A DNA stretch of 64,000 bases. Source: Nitrospira sp. KM1 (GTDB taxonomy: Bacteria; Nitrospirota; Nitrospiria; Nitrospirales; Nitrospiraceae). Below, piece after piece: positions 18,743-27,682 of the stretch. The notes under the pieces are model-generated. The model worked only from the letters and a program-made list of their open reading frames with translations, had not been told where the DNA came from and searched no databases. Numbering within the stretch: the stretch's first letter is position 1; each line of letters starts with the position of its first letter. The position numbers and the translations under genes are program-made. Location of the stretch: positions 992,001-1,056,000 of the forward strand of contig NZ_AP022671.1 in the NCBI RefSeq assembly GCF_011405515.1, written 5' to 3'.

Positions 18743-19528
18743 ATGGACACCGGATCATCTCAAACGCTTCCCACCCGCGAGGAACTCCAGGCCGAATTGC
18801 TGGAGGTGCCCGAACCGCCGGAGCAGCCCGGCCCCGTCAATGAACCGGGCTTCGAGGACGTGCTTGCCGTGGCGCTCAAGCACGTCAAGGGTCGCCGCGG
18901 CGGCGATCTCGTCAGCGTGATGCTCGTCGGGTCAGCCGCCAGACGGGCACTCACTGCGCACAGCGATATCGATTTGATCGCTCTGGTGAAAGGAACCGCA
19001 GACGCCCATGAGATCGTACGGGTGGCAGAACGCCTGGCCGATATCAGATATTACGGATACGTCGATATCGAGGAAGAACTTCCCTACTCCGCACGCCTAC
19101 CTTCGCTGCTGCGTAAAGCGCGGATCCTGTATGATCACGAAGCCATCGGCGCTAAACTGATCGAGCGCGCCAATCAGCGGTTTCGGCAGGGCCCTCCCCC
19201 CGCCAACATGAACGAACAGATCAGGATCAAGGCCCAATGTCTGCATTGGCTGGGGAAAGCGCAGGACATGGCCGATAAACCCTCCGCCGCCAACTACCTC
19301 CTGACGCTGTTTTTCGACGAGTATGTCAATGCGTTCTTCCGATTGAAAGGACTGTGGTTGACCGCGCCCGTCGACATACCCCGGTTCATGGCGTCACGGG
19401 ATGCGACGTTGGGCGAGATGGCCGGACGTTTTCTGGCTGCCACGACGCTGCCTGAGCGGCTCAACTTCAGCCGTGATCTGACCGATTTACTGTTCAAGGA
19501 CGTTCCGAACCCCGCGAGAATCGACTGA
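18743..19528 (+). CDS. Nucleotidyltransferase-fold protein
   Basis: 261 residues from ATG 18743. A polymerase-beta-type nucleotidyltransferase signature is visible: GSAARRALTAHSDIDLIAL (glycine-serine followed by D-x-D near residue 75). The C-terminal half is helical (NYLLTLFFDEYVNAFF), as in HEPN-like or DUF4111-like partners. The nucleotide and target are unknown. The organisation (a short protein plus a minimal nucleotidyltransferase) resembles MNT/HEPN-type gene pairs, but no HEPN protein is recognised beside it. Confidence 0.72.
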   Translation: MDTGSSQTLPTREELQAELLEVPEPPEQPGPVNEPGFEDVLAVALKHVKGRRGGDLVSVMLVGSAARRALTAHSDIDLIALVKGTADAHEIVRVAERLADIRYYGYVDIEEELPYSARLPSLLRKARILYDHEAIGAKLIERANQRFRQGPPPANMNEQIRIKAQCLHWLGKAQDMADKPSAANYLLTLFFDEYVNAFFRLKGLWLTAPVDIPRFMASRDATLGEMAGRFLAATTLPERLNFSRDLTDLLFKDVPNPARID

Positions 19529-19617
19529 GGAATCGATGACGTACGGTAGTGCAGACAGGATCCGACGCGCGGACGCGGCCGGGTGTGCCTTTTAGCGGCA
19601 TGACATAAGGAGCTGCC

Positions 19618-20511
19618 ATGGAACTGGGTTTTATTGGATTGGGTAAGATGGGAATGAACATGGTGACGCGCCTTCGGCGCGATCAACACCGCGTGGTCGT
19701 CTTCGACCGCTCGACTGAGATCATCAAGCAAGCTGAAACCCACGGCTGTATCGGCGCTTCCTCTCTTGCGGACTTGGTCGGCAAACTCGCCAGTCCGAAA
19801 ACCGTGTGGGTGATGGTGCCGTCGGGAGTTCCTACCGAAGAGACCGTGCAGGCCGTGGCCGCGCTGCTGCAGCCCGGCGACATCATCGTGGATGGCGGGA
19901 ATACACGCTATCATGACGACGTCCGCCGCGCGGAAGGCTTGAAGAAAAAGGGGATCCGATATGTCGACGCCGGTACGAGCGGCGGGATTTGGGGGTTGCA
20001 AGTCGGCTACTGTCTCATGGTCGGAGGAGAAAAAGAAGCGGTCGACCACCTCGCTCCGGCATTGACCACTCTCGCGCCGCCCAAGGGATGGGCACACGTC
20101 GGAGCCGTCGGAGCGGGCCATTATGTCAAGATGGTGCACAACGGGATCGAATACAGCATGATGCAAGGGTATGCGGAAGGCTTCGAATTGATGTCGAAGA
20201 GCGATTACAAATTGGATCTCGCGCGGATTGCCGATCTCTGGATGCAAGGCAGCGTGGTCCGTTCATGGCTGCTCGAGCTCGCCGCCAGCGCATTGAAGGA
20301 CGATCCCAAACTCGAACACCTCAAAGGCTATGTGCAGGATTCCGGCGAAGGCCGATGGATGGTGGCCGATGCCATCGAGAAAGACGTGCCCGTCCCGACC
20401 TTGACGACCGCGCTGTTTACGCGCTTCCGGTCCCGGCAGGAACAGTCGTTTGCGGAAAAAATGCTGGCGGCGTTGCGCAATGCATTTGGCGGACATGCGG
20501 TGAGACGATAG
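19618..20511 (+). CDS. gnd: 6-phosphogluconate dehydrogenase, short (GndA/YqeC-like) type
   Basis: 297 residues. A Rossmann motif GFIGLGKMGMN opens the protein, followed by DAGTSGGIWGLQVG and the catalytic GHYVKMVHNGIEY block, then a helical C-terminus. This length matches the short NAD-preferring group rather than the 470-residue Gnd. It oxidatively decarboxylates 6-phosphogluconate to ribulose-5-phosphate. It lies 9 bp before zwf, so both oxidative pentose-phosphate steps except lactonase are in one operon. Confidence 0.9.
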   Translation: MELGFIGLGKMGMNMVTRLRRDQHRVVVFDRSTEIIKQAETHGCIGASSLADLVGKLASPKTVWVMVPSGVPTEETVQAVAALLQPGDIIVDGGNTRYHDDVRRAEGLKKKGIRYVDAGTSGGIWGLQVGYCLMVGGEKEAVDHLAPALTTLAPPKGWAHVGAVGAGHYVKMVHNGIEYSMMQGYAEGFELMSKSDYKLDLARIADLWMQGSVVRSWLLELAASALKDDPKLEHLKGYVQDSGEGRWMVADAIEKDVPVPTLTTALFTRFRSRQEQSFAEKMLAALRNAFGGHAVRR

Positions 20512-20520
20512 AGGTCGACC

Positions 20521-22062
20521 ATGCCTCCCGTCACGAAGATCAATATCAAGCCAGAACGCGAAACCGGTCCGCCGGTCGAGCCCTGTACCGTAGTTATTTT
20601 CGGAGGCTCCGGCGATCTCGCACGGCGCAAATTGATTCCCGCCCTCTACAACCTCCTGCTCGACGGACTCCTGCCCTCCAACTACGCCGTCTTGGGACTC
20701 GGACGGAAAACGATGACCGATGAGGAATATCGCGCAACGCTGCGCGAGGGCGTCGTCAAATTTTCCCGGCAAGCATTGGATGAGGACAAATGGGGAGCCT
20801 TTGCCAGGCATGTCTTTTACGTCTCCGGGGAAAATGAAAACCCGGCGACGTATTCCACGCTGAGGTCCCGCGCGGAGGAAGTCGAACGGCAGTTGGGACT
20901 GCCCGGGAACCGGATCTTCTATCTGAGCATTCCCCCCAGTTCCTTCACGGCGGTCTGCGAAGGGTTGGCCACAGCCGGCATGACAAGTCATTCGACATCG
21001 CCGGCCCCCTACGCCCGCATCATTGTCGAAAAGCCCGTCGGCCACGACTTGGCCTCGGCCAAGGACATCAACTCTGTCACCGCGCGCGTCTTCGACGAAT
21101 CTCAGATATTCAGGATCGACCATTACCTTGGAAAAGAAACCGTACAAAACCTCATGGTCGTTCGATTCGCCAACATCATCTTCGAACCGATCTGGAATCA
21201 CAAATATATCGACCACGTCCAGATTACGGTCAGCGAAGCCGAGGGGGTCGGCACCCGGGCCTCCTATTACGAAGAGGCGGGCGCCTTACGCGACATGGTC
21301 CAGAATCATATCCTTCAGTTACTGTGCCTCGTCGCGATGGAACCTCCCTATTCACTCGATCCTGACGTCGTGCGCAATGCGAAGATGGAAGTCCTTCGAT
21401 GCCTGCGGCCGATCGTGGGGAAAGACGTCGAGAAATACACCGTGCGCGCGCAGTACGCCGGCGGCGCGGTCAACGGAACGGCCGTTCCGGGTTACCGGCG
21501 AGAATCCGGTGTCAAACCCAATTCCACGACGGAGACATACGTCGCTATCAAATGTTTCGTCGAAAACTGGCGCTGGTCCGGAGTGCCGTTCTATCTGCGC
21601 ACCGGCAAGGCACTGCCCCACCGTGCCAGCGAAGTCGCCGTTCAATTCAAGGAGATTCCCCAAATCCTGTTCAACAGCAACACCCAACACCCGCAGCCAC
21701 CGAATGTCCTCGCTCTTCGCATACAACCCGAAGAAGGGCTCTCGCTGCGGATTGTATCCCGTGTCCCCGGCACGAGGGCCTACACCCACCCGGTGGAAAT
21801 GAATTTCGAGTACGCCGAAGTCTTCGGACGGCCTTCGCCGGAAGCCTACGAGCGGTTGTTGCTGGATGTGATGACCGGTGATGCCTCGCGATTCATGCGG
21901 CGGGACGCAGTCGAAGCCTCATGGGCCTGGATTACCAAAATTCTGGAAGGATGGCAGCAACAGGGCTCGCGCTGGCTGCCCGAGTATCCTGCAGGAACGA
22001 GCGGGCCGGTTGAAGCAGACCGGTTGATCCAGGAGGACGGCAGAAGCTGGCGGACCCTCTAA
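20521..22062 (+). CDS. zwf: Glucose-6-phosphate 1-dehydrogenase
   Basis: 513 residues. Visible landmarks are the nucleotide-binding FGGSGDLARRKL at the N-terminus, the substrate site RIDHYLGKETVQN, and the late motif YLRTGKALPHRASEVAVQFK. It oxidises glucose-6-phosphate to 6-phosphogluconolactone with NAD(P)+. The ATG at 20521 follows gnd closely. The stop overlaps, tail to tail by 4 bp, the thioredoxin-like gene on the other strand. Confidence 0.96.
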   Translation: MPPVTKINIKPERETGPPVEPCTVVIFGGSGDLARRKLIPALYNLLLDGLLPSNYAVLGLGRKTMTDEEYRATLREGVVKFSRQALDEDKWGAFARHVFYVSGENENPATYSTLRSRAEEVERQLGLPGNRIFYLSIPPSSFTAVCEGLATAGMTSHSTSPAPYARIIVEKPVGHDLASAKDINSVTARVFDESQIFRIDHYLGKETVQNLMVVRFANIIFEPIWNHKYIDHVQITVSEAEGVGTRASYYEEAGALRDMVQNHILQLLCLVAMEPPYSLDPDVVRNAKMEVLRCLRPIVGKDVEKYTVRAQYAGGAVNGTAVPGYRRESGVKPNSTTETYVAIKCFVENWRWSGVPFYLRTGKALPHRASEVAVQFKEIPQILFNSNTQHPQPPNVLALRIQPEEGLSLRIVSRVPGTRAYTHPVEMNFEYAEVFGRPSPEAYERLLLDVMTGDASRFMRRDAVEASWAWITKILEGWQQQGSRWLPEYPAGTSGPVEADRLIQEDGRSWRTL

Positions 22063-22382
22063 TCCGATAGCGCCGATGACAACGTGTTGCGGATGGCCTC
22101 CTTCGTGCCGATTCCCCCGATGAATCGATCGAATTGCCCGTTGCGGTAGAGTGCGAGCGCCGGCAGCGAACGGATTTCCAACTCGGCTGGGATCTGAAAA
22201 TTCTCATCCACGTTCATCTGTAGCATGAGGATACTGTCGGCGAGATCCGCTTGCAGGAGTCCAAGTTGCCGCATCAGCACGCGACAGCCGCCGCAACCCG
22301 GCTTCCAAAACGCAATCAACACAGGAACCGGTGAACGCTCGACCAACCGGTCAAAATCCAAGTCCGTGACGGCCCCGATCAT
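22059..22382 (-). CDS. Thioredoxin-like protein with CGGC motif
   Basis: 107 residues with the thioredoxin fold order. The active-site motif is C-G-G-C within FWKPGCGGCRVL, followed by the cis-proline region EIRSLPALALYRNG. A WCGPC-type general thioredoxin would differ, so the partner may be specific. Cytoplasmic; no signal peptide. Its start overlaps the stop of the SGNH hydrolase gene (ATGA at 22379-22382), so both are co-translated. Confidence 0.9.
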   Translation of the reverse strand: MIGAVTDLDFDRLVERSPVPVLIAFWKPGCGGCRVLMRQLGLLQADLADSILMLQMNVDENFQIPAELEIRSLPALALYRNGQFDRFIGGIGTKEAIRNTLSSALSD

Positions 22383-23017
22383 CGTGTGTTCTCCGTCGAG
22401 GAAAAGGCCTCACCGAAAATCCGGTCATAGAGCAACGTCGCAAATTGCTGATAGCCCTCCGTACTAAGATGAAGGCCGTCGTTTGAATATTGCTCGGCAA
22501 GCTGTCTCGTCGTCGGCTCGGCCGTCGCTGTAAAGAGATCCACCCACGCGAGATCCTTAGATTCCGCATATCGCTGAATCAGCGCGTTTAATTCATCACG
22601 GCGGCCGAGATGCTGCTCGATGAACGTCTGCCCCTCCCGCCCCGCCTCCATGACATCAATACGAATGGAAGGAACAGTCACGGGAACCGGAACAATGCCG
22701 CCGGCGCGGGCGGTCTCATACATCTTAAGGAGATTCCGCATGATATCAGCCGGCTGGGCGTTCCACCCCAGGTCATTGGTGCCTCCGAGGATGACGACAT
22801 AACGAGGGGTCCGGGCCAGTACATCTCGGCGAAAACGCATGGCCATCTCAGCCGTCAGTTCACCGCAAATTCCACTGATGGCAATTTGCACCTGAGGTCC
22901 AAGCCGCTGTTTCAAGAACTCACCGTATGGCGTCTGCACACCACCGGGATTTTCTCGAGTGGGAACCTGGTAACCGGCAGTGAGGCTGTCCCCGAAACAC
23001 ACGATATGAGAGGCCAT
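22379..23017 (-). CDS. SGNH/GDSL-family hydrolase
   Basis: About 212 residues from the ATG at 23017 (the frame opens at 23041 but that prefix looks unfit). The four SGNH blocks are present: FGDSLTAGY (serine nucleophile), a glycine in ISGICGEL, GGTNDLGW, and DGLHLS with the catalytic Asp-His pair. The family hydrolyses esters, thioesters or acyl groups (TesA/lipase-like). No signal peptide. Coupled with the downstream thioredoxin-like gene. Confidence 0.87.
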   Translation of the reverse strand: MASHIVCFGDSLTAGYQVPTRENPGGVQTPYGEFLKQRLGPQVQIAISGICGELTAEMAMRFRRDVLARTPRYVVILGGTNDLGWNAQPADIMRNLLKMYETARAGGIVPVPVTVPSIRIDVMEAGREGQTFIEQHLGRRDELNALIQRYAESKDLAWVDLFTATAEPTTRQLAEQYSNDGLHLSTEGYQQFATLLYDRIFGEAFSSTENTR

Positions 23018-23192
23018 CTGTACGTCTCCATATGAGGTCACTGGGAGGCGAGGCGCTCGGCGAATCTACAGACTCTCCGGTACCCGTGCAACCCCGGTGT
23101 ATGTGCCAAACCGATCAGGTCGACCACGTCGACCTGATCTGGAATCCCGGCTTTTCTTGACGGATTCGCGCTCGCCAGGTAGTTGTGATTCT

Positions 23193-25016
23193 ATGTCCGA
23201 CCTTCAAAAAGCCCAGGACATGATGGCTGCCGCCATTGCATCCAAAGCTACGGATGACCCTGAACTGGTCTCCGTCAAACGCGTGCTCAAACTTCTCGAT
23301 AAAACGGCTAAATCCAACAGGACATACGGTTCGACCAATCCGGTCGCACAGAAGTTCTCTCAACAACTCTTCGAAGAACTGTCCACTCATCTGTCCACCT
23401 ACTCGAGACTCACGTTTCTGGTGCAACGTTCCGCGCTGATGTGCAAGGACCAGATCGTGTATCAGCCGGAACAGGATAGCACCGCCGAAAGCATCGCATT
23501 CAAGCTGTATGCCGACGGCATCCGCGAACTGTCCATCCTTCAGGGCGTAACGCAGGAAGAGCTGGGATACTTTCTCGATTCCTTGTGGAGTACGGCGGAC
23601 GCCGGTAAGGACGACGACGACATTGTGACCCGTTTGTGGGCTAGAAACCTCTCGACTCTGACCGTTGTGACGGCGGAAGAAGTGGCCAAATCGTCCGGTG
23701 GCCATGACGGATTTCTCCTGCTCGACGCCAGTCTCAGTTCTTCGGACATGACGCTGAGAGAATTGCTCGATCGCGAACAGTCCCGCGGTAAAGGCCGAAG
23801 CGGCGCGAGCGGGGGAGAGGGTGCGGCGGAACAGGGAGGCGGCAGCGGAACGGGAGGAGGCTCCGCCAGCCGCCGGTTCAAATCCAACCTGATCGGCTAT
23901 GAAGTCACTGAACAAGAACTCGATGCGCTGTCGAAGGAAGTTAGCGCGGAAAACCAGCGTGACGACACGCTATACGTCCTGGACATGGCCACGGCGATTC
24001 TGGCTTCTGAAAAATCTCCCCAACTCCTCACGAAGCTCTTCCGGTTATGGGGAAGCGTAGTGGATTCGCTCTTAAAGGACGGACGCTGGACAGTCTTGGA
24101 AAATGTGCTGGGGCAGTTGCACGAAACGGAGACGGTCCGACCCGACTTGAGCGAGGACCACAAACGTCAATTGGCTGCCGTCTTCGATGGTTTGAGCCAT
24201 TCCGATCGATTGAAAACCATCGAGTCCTATCTAAATCGAACGCCGGGAGCCAATACCGAAGGCCTGTCGACCATTTTCTTTCTCATGAAACCTGACGCCG
24301 TACCCGGTCTGTGCTCCGTGTTGGCCAACCTGGAGGCCCCGGGACATCAGGCCATCGTAGCCGAAGCGCTCTTTACGCTGGCGAAAGACCATCCGGAACC
24401 GATCTTGCGCGGACTGGCCGATCGCCGGCCAGCCTATGTCCGGAATCTGCTCGCCATTCTCACCAAATGGAATAACCCCCGGTTCGTCGATTCGATCGAA
24501 AAGCTCATGCGCTACCCTGACATGCATGTCCGGAAGGATGTCATCAAAGCCTTGGGGTTGCTGCGTCCAAGCGGCAACGGCACAAAGCTGATTACATTCG
24601 TGACGGATGCGGATGAGTCCATCCGGTTGGCCGCACTGAAACTCCTTATGTCCGGGCAGTACACCGCTTCTTTTTCGAACTGGTCCACCTTGCTCTCATC
24701 AGAGGAGTTCATGGAACGGCATCTGAGCGAGCGGCGGGCCGTCTATCACGCCGTGCGGGCCACGTCCGGCGACGAAGCCGTTCCGTATTGGCAACAACTG
24801 TTCACGGAATGGAACTGGACTCACCGTAAGAAAAAGGAAGAGCTGGCCATCTTGGCTGCCGAAGCGCTCGGCAAGTTGGCCACGCCGTCAGCGATCGAGT
24901 CGCTGGAAATTGGGCAGAAGAAAGGCGCCTCATCCGTCCGGCAGGCCTGTGCCATGGCTCTGTCCCACATTCAGAAGCAGCAACGGGCCAAAACTCCGTT
25001 GTCGGCGAACTCGTAA
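23193..25016 (+). CDS. HEAT-repeat-like protein with an N-terminal domain shared with the next gene
   Basis: About 607 residues from ATG 23193. The first ~130 residues (LLDKTAKSNRTYGSTNP, then LSTYSRLTFLV, and SILQGVTQEELGYFLDSL) resemble, in order and spacing, the N-terminus of the HD-GYP protein encoded next. A Gly/Ser-rich linker (about 220-235) precedes an all-helical region with HEAT-like repeats (for example MHVRKDVIKALGLLR, ESIRLAALKLLMSG). It lies 12 bp before the HD-GYP gene. A scaffold for a signalling complex is an inference. Confidence 0.75.
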   Translation: MSDLQKAQDMMAAAIASKATDDPELVSVKRVLKLLDKTAKSNRTYGSTNPVAQKFSQQLFEELSTHLSTYSRLTFLVQRSALMCKDQIVYQPEQDSTAESIAFKLYADGIRELSILQGVTQEELGYFLDSLWSTADAGKDDDDIVTRLWARNLSTLTVVTAEEVAKSSGGHDGFLLLDASLSSSDMTLRELLDREQSRGKGRSGASGGEGAAEQGGGSGTGGGSASRRFKSNLIGYEVTEQELDALSKEVSAENQRDDTLYVLDMATAILASEKSPQLLTKLFRLWGSVVDSLLKDGRWTVLENVLGQLHETETVRPDLSEDHKRQLAAVFDGLSHSDRLKTIESYLNRTPGANTEGLSTIFFLMKPDAVPGLCSVLANLEAPGHQAIVAEALFTLAKDHPEPILRGLADRRPAYVRNLLAILTKWNNPRFVDSIEKLMRYPDMHVRKDVIKALGLLRPSGNGTKLITFVTDADESIRLAALKLLMSGQYTASFSNWSTLLSSEEFMERHLSERRAVYHAVRATSGDEAVPYWQQLFTEWNWTHRKKKEELAILAAEALGKLATPSAIESLEIGQKKGASSVRQACAMALSHIQKQQRAKTPLSANS

Positions 25017-25028
25017 GGAGCGGGTATC

Positions 25029-26594
25029 GTGCACGACGCCAAGGTCTCCACAGCTGGCCCCGACGACGATCAAGTCCAGCCGCTGCTGACCCACGAAAAA
25101 TCTCTCTCCCATAAGATTGCCGAAGGATCAGAGGCCGGCGATATCCTCGATCAACAGATGGTGATGCTGGGATTCCAGCTCATCACGCATTTGAACACCC
25201 TGATCAAGACATCCAGAATTCACGGACGCACCAACGCGGCCCTGGATAAGCCGGTCGAGGCCATGCTGACAATCGTCGCCACACTGACTCACGACCAGCC
25301 TGTCACCCTACGTCTTCAAAACGACTTCCTATTTCTCGGCGACAGCCATCTCAAGGTCAACGCGCAACAAATGATGGTAGTGACCAGCATCATCGATGCC
25401 ATGAACAAGTGGCGCATCGGCGGCGTGACATTTTCCGCCTCGATCACCTCAAAGGATCTCAGGGAATTCTCCTACCTCTTCGTCACGCTCGACCCATCAG
25501 CCATGTCCGTCGAGGAGTTTCGCAGCGAATTGAAGGATCACGGTGTCTCCGGCATCGAGATCGAAGATCCCAGGGAACTCGTCCTACGGGAGGAAAAGGG
25601 AGGTACGGGTCGGGGTACCTCTTCCGAACCCGACTCCAAGGCCCAGCACAAGACCAACTCCAAAGCCGCGTATGGAAAGGCAGCCAATGCCCTGGGCCAC
25701 CTCTCGCAGACGGCGCGCGACGGCGGGACCCTGAGTTTCAAACAAGCCAAGCGGGCGATTCAAAACATCGTCGATCTGATGATGCACGACGAATCGACGC
25801 TGCTCGGTCTCACGAATTTGCGCTGTCACGACCAATACACACACAACCACTCGGTCAACGTCGCTCTGCTTTCGATGGCCTTGGGCAATCGGGCGGGATA
25901 TCCAAAGGTCGATCTCGCCGATCTTGGCATGGCAGCCTTGTTTCACGATGTCGGCAAATGCGCGATCTCCCTGGATATTCTGAATAAGCCCGGAGAGTTC
26001 ACGCAGCAGGAATGGGACATCATGCGGACGCATCCCACAGAAGGTGTGCTGACGCTTATTGAACTGCGGGGACTGGCAAACGTGCCGGCCAGAATGGCTT
26101 CGGCCTCATTCGAACATCATATGAACTACGATTTCTCCGGATATCCAAAGCTCGCAGTGCCGTGGACCCAAAGCCTTTCGAGCCGAATTGTCACGATCGC
26201 CGATTGCTACGACGCCATGACGTCGTCCAGAGTGTACCGTCGCGAACCGCTTTCGCCCTCCAATGTATTGAAGTTCATGTTCGGCAAGAGCGGCCAGTCA
26301 TTCGACCCCGTCCTGCTCAAACTGTTCGTCAACTGTGTCGGGATCGTCCCCATAGGAAGCGTCGTCTTGTTGGAGTCCGATGAACTGGCCGTCGTGCTGA
26401 AGCCTGCCGCCGACAAGAGCAACGCCGAACGTCCCACAGTGAAAATCATCGCCGACCCTCAGGGGAATCCGAAAGAAGACGGTCACGATGTGGATCTCAC
26501 CGTCAAAGACGACGCAGGAGTCTACCTCAACAGCATCGTGCGACTGATCGACAATGCGGAGTATAAGTTCGACATCGGCAGATATTTTGTGTAG
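25029..26594 (+). CDS. HD-GYP-domain protein, probable cyclic-di-GMP phosphodiesterase
   Basis: 521 residues from a GTG start. The N-terminal ~150 residues (THLNTLIKTSRIHGRTN, then LRLQNDFLFLGD and FSASITSKDLREF) resemble the N-terminus of the preceding protein. The HD-GYP domain follows: LFHDVGKCAIS, then HHMNYDFSGYPKL, with metal-binding HD residues intact and GYP present, so phosphodiesterase activity is expected. There is no membrane segment. The protein probably converts c-di-GMP to pGpG or GMP in the cytoplasm. It is in a two-gene operon with the HEAT-like protein. Confidence 0.88.
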   Translation: MHDAKVSTAGPDDDQVQPLLTHEKSLSHKIAEGSEAGDILDQQMVMLGFQLITHLNTLIKTSRIHGRTNAALDKPVEAMLTIVATLTHDQPVTLRLQNDFLFLGDSHLKVNAQQMMVVTSIIDAMNKWRIGGVTFSASITSKDLREFSYLFVTLDPSAMSVEEFRSELKDHGVSGIEIEDPRELVLREEKGGTGRGTSSEPDSKAQHKTNSKAAYGKAANALGHLSQTARDGGTLSFKQAKRAIQNIVDLMMHDESTLLGLTNLRCHDQYTHNHSVNVALLSMALGNRAGYPKVDLADLGMAALFHDVGKCAISLDILNKPGEFTQQEWDIMRTHPTEGVLTLIELRGLANVPARMASASFEHHMNYDFSGYPKLAVPWTQSLSSRIVTIADCYDAMTSSRVYRREPLSPSNVLKFMFGKSGQSFDPVLLKLFVNCVGIVPIGSVVLLESDELAVVLKPAADKSNAERPTVKIIADPQGNPKEDGHDVDLTVKDDAGVYLNSIVRLIDNAEYKFDIGRYFV

Positions 26595-26686
26595 GCATTC
26601 CACCGCCTTGACAGCGCCCTGCCCCCCAGCTATCCTCCCGGGTTGAATTCACGCATTGCTGTCCCACTCATGGAGGAGTGCCTCAT

Positions 26687-27247
26687 ATGTCTATGAAGTT
26701 TCTGATCAGGAAGGCCGTCCTTCCTGTCGCTGCCATCGGTGCCCTGACGGTCGGTCTCGCCTCGACGATTGACGCGGCTGAGGCATTCAAAATGGGAGTG
26801 GTCGATCCGCAGTCCGTGCTTGAAAAATCAAAAGCAGGAAAGAAAGCCCTTGACGGACTGAAAGAATATGTCTCCACCCGCCAAAAACTCTTGTCCCGCG
26901 ACGAAGAGGAATTGCGCAACACAGAAAAGACGCTGAAAGAGGCCTCGGCCAAACTCAGCGAGACCGAGAAAAAGGACAAGGAAACCCAATTCCGCTCGAA
27001 AATTCAGGACTATCAAAAGCGGGCGCAGGAGTTCAACCAGGAACTTCAAGGGAAACAGAAGGAACTGGTGGACGAGTACATGAAGAAAATCGCGGCGGCA
27101 ACTCAGACCGTCGCGGAAAAGAACGGGTTCTCGCTTGTTGTGGACAAAGGCAGCGAACAAACGGTCAAGATTGTCATCTACAACAAAGACGCGATTGATC
27201 TGACCGAGCAAGTGATCAAAGAGTTCGACCGCGTCAACAACAAATAG
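26687..27247 (+). CDS. OmpH/Skp-family periplasmic chaperone
   Basis: 186 residues from the ATG at 26687, which has a ribosome-binding site GGAGGAG about 8 nt ahead; the frame starting at 26678 is less likely. A signal peptide (MKFLIRKAVLPVAAIGALTV to an AAE-type cleavage region) precedes a FKMGVVDPQSVLEKSKAGK strand, long charged coiled coil arms, and a closing strand (GFSLVVDKGSEQ), the Skp trimer plan. It escorts outer-membrane proteins. A good hairpin terminator follows at 27264. Confidence 0.9.
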   Translation: MSMKFLIRKAVLPVAAIGALTVGLASTIDAAEAFKMGVVDPQSVLEKSKAGKKALDGLKEYVSTRQKLLSRDEEELRNTEKTLKEASAKLSETEKKDKETQFRSKIQDYQKRAQEFNQELQGKQKELVDEYMKKIAAATQTVAEKNGFSLVVDKGSEQTVKIVIYNKDAIDLTEQVIKEFDRVNNK

Positions 27248-27263
27248 CCTTCCTTCGACGACA

Positions 27264-27286
27264 GGGTCCCCCCCCGGACGGGACCC
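27264..27286 (+). terminator. Hairpin between convergent genes
   Basis: The arms GGGTCCC and GGGACCC lie 9 nt apart, ending 1 bp before the stop codon of the convergent rhodanese gene. It can serve ompH and, in reverse, the rhodanese. No T-run. Confidence 0.5.
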
Positions 27287-27287
27287 G

Positions 27288-27656
27288 TCATGTCTCCATT
27301 GGATAGTGCGCCTCTCTCCAGGCTTTGATGCCTCCGTCCATTGAGACGACATTGGTATAGCCCATTTGCTGCAGTGCGTCCGCGGCAAGAGCCGACCGGT
27401 ACCCTCCTCCGCAGTACAGAATGATCGGCGCCTGCTTATCCGGAACGGCGGTTTCGATATCGCGCTCGATGATGCCTTTCCCAAGATGGCAGGCCCCCTT
27501 CGCATGATCTTTGGCATACTCAGAATCTTCCCGCACATCGATGAAATGGGCCACCTCCCCGCGGTCCAGCCGCGATTTGGCCTCCGCCACCGTACATTCT
27601 TTGACTCGTTGCCGTGCCGTCTCGACCAACTTCAGAAACCCCTCGTTGTGTTTCAT
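27288..27656 (-). CDS. Single-domain rhodanese-like protein
   Basis: About 122 residues from ATG 27656, preceded by a GGGAGAG ribosome-binding site. The rhodanese active-site loop is CGGGYRS, with the cysteine of a persulfide-carrying sulfurtransferase. DVREDSEY and VVSMDGGIKAW are typical blocks. It probably transfers sulfane sulfur in the cytoplasm. The longer frame opening at 27806 lies inside the next gene and is not used. Confidence 0.9.
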   Translation of the reverse strand: MKHNEGFLKLVETARQRVKECTVAEAKSRLDRGEVAHFIDVREDSEYAKDHAKGACHLGKGIIERDIETAVPDKQAPIILYCGGGYRSALAADALQQMGYTNVVSMDGGIKAWREAHYPMET

Positions 27657-27682
27657 GCCACTCTCCCTCATTGTTGTTCTCA

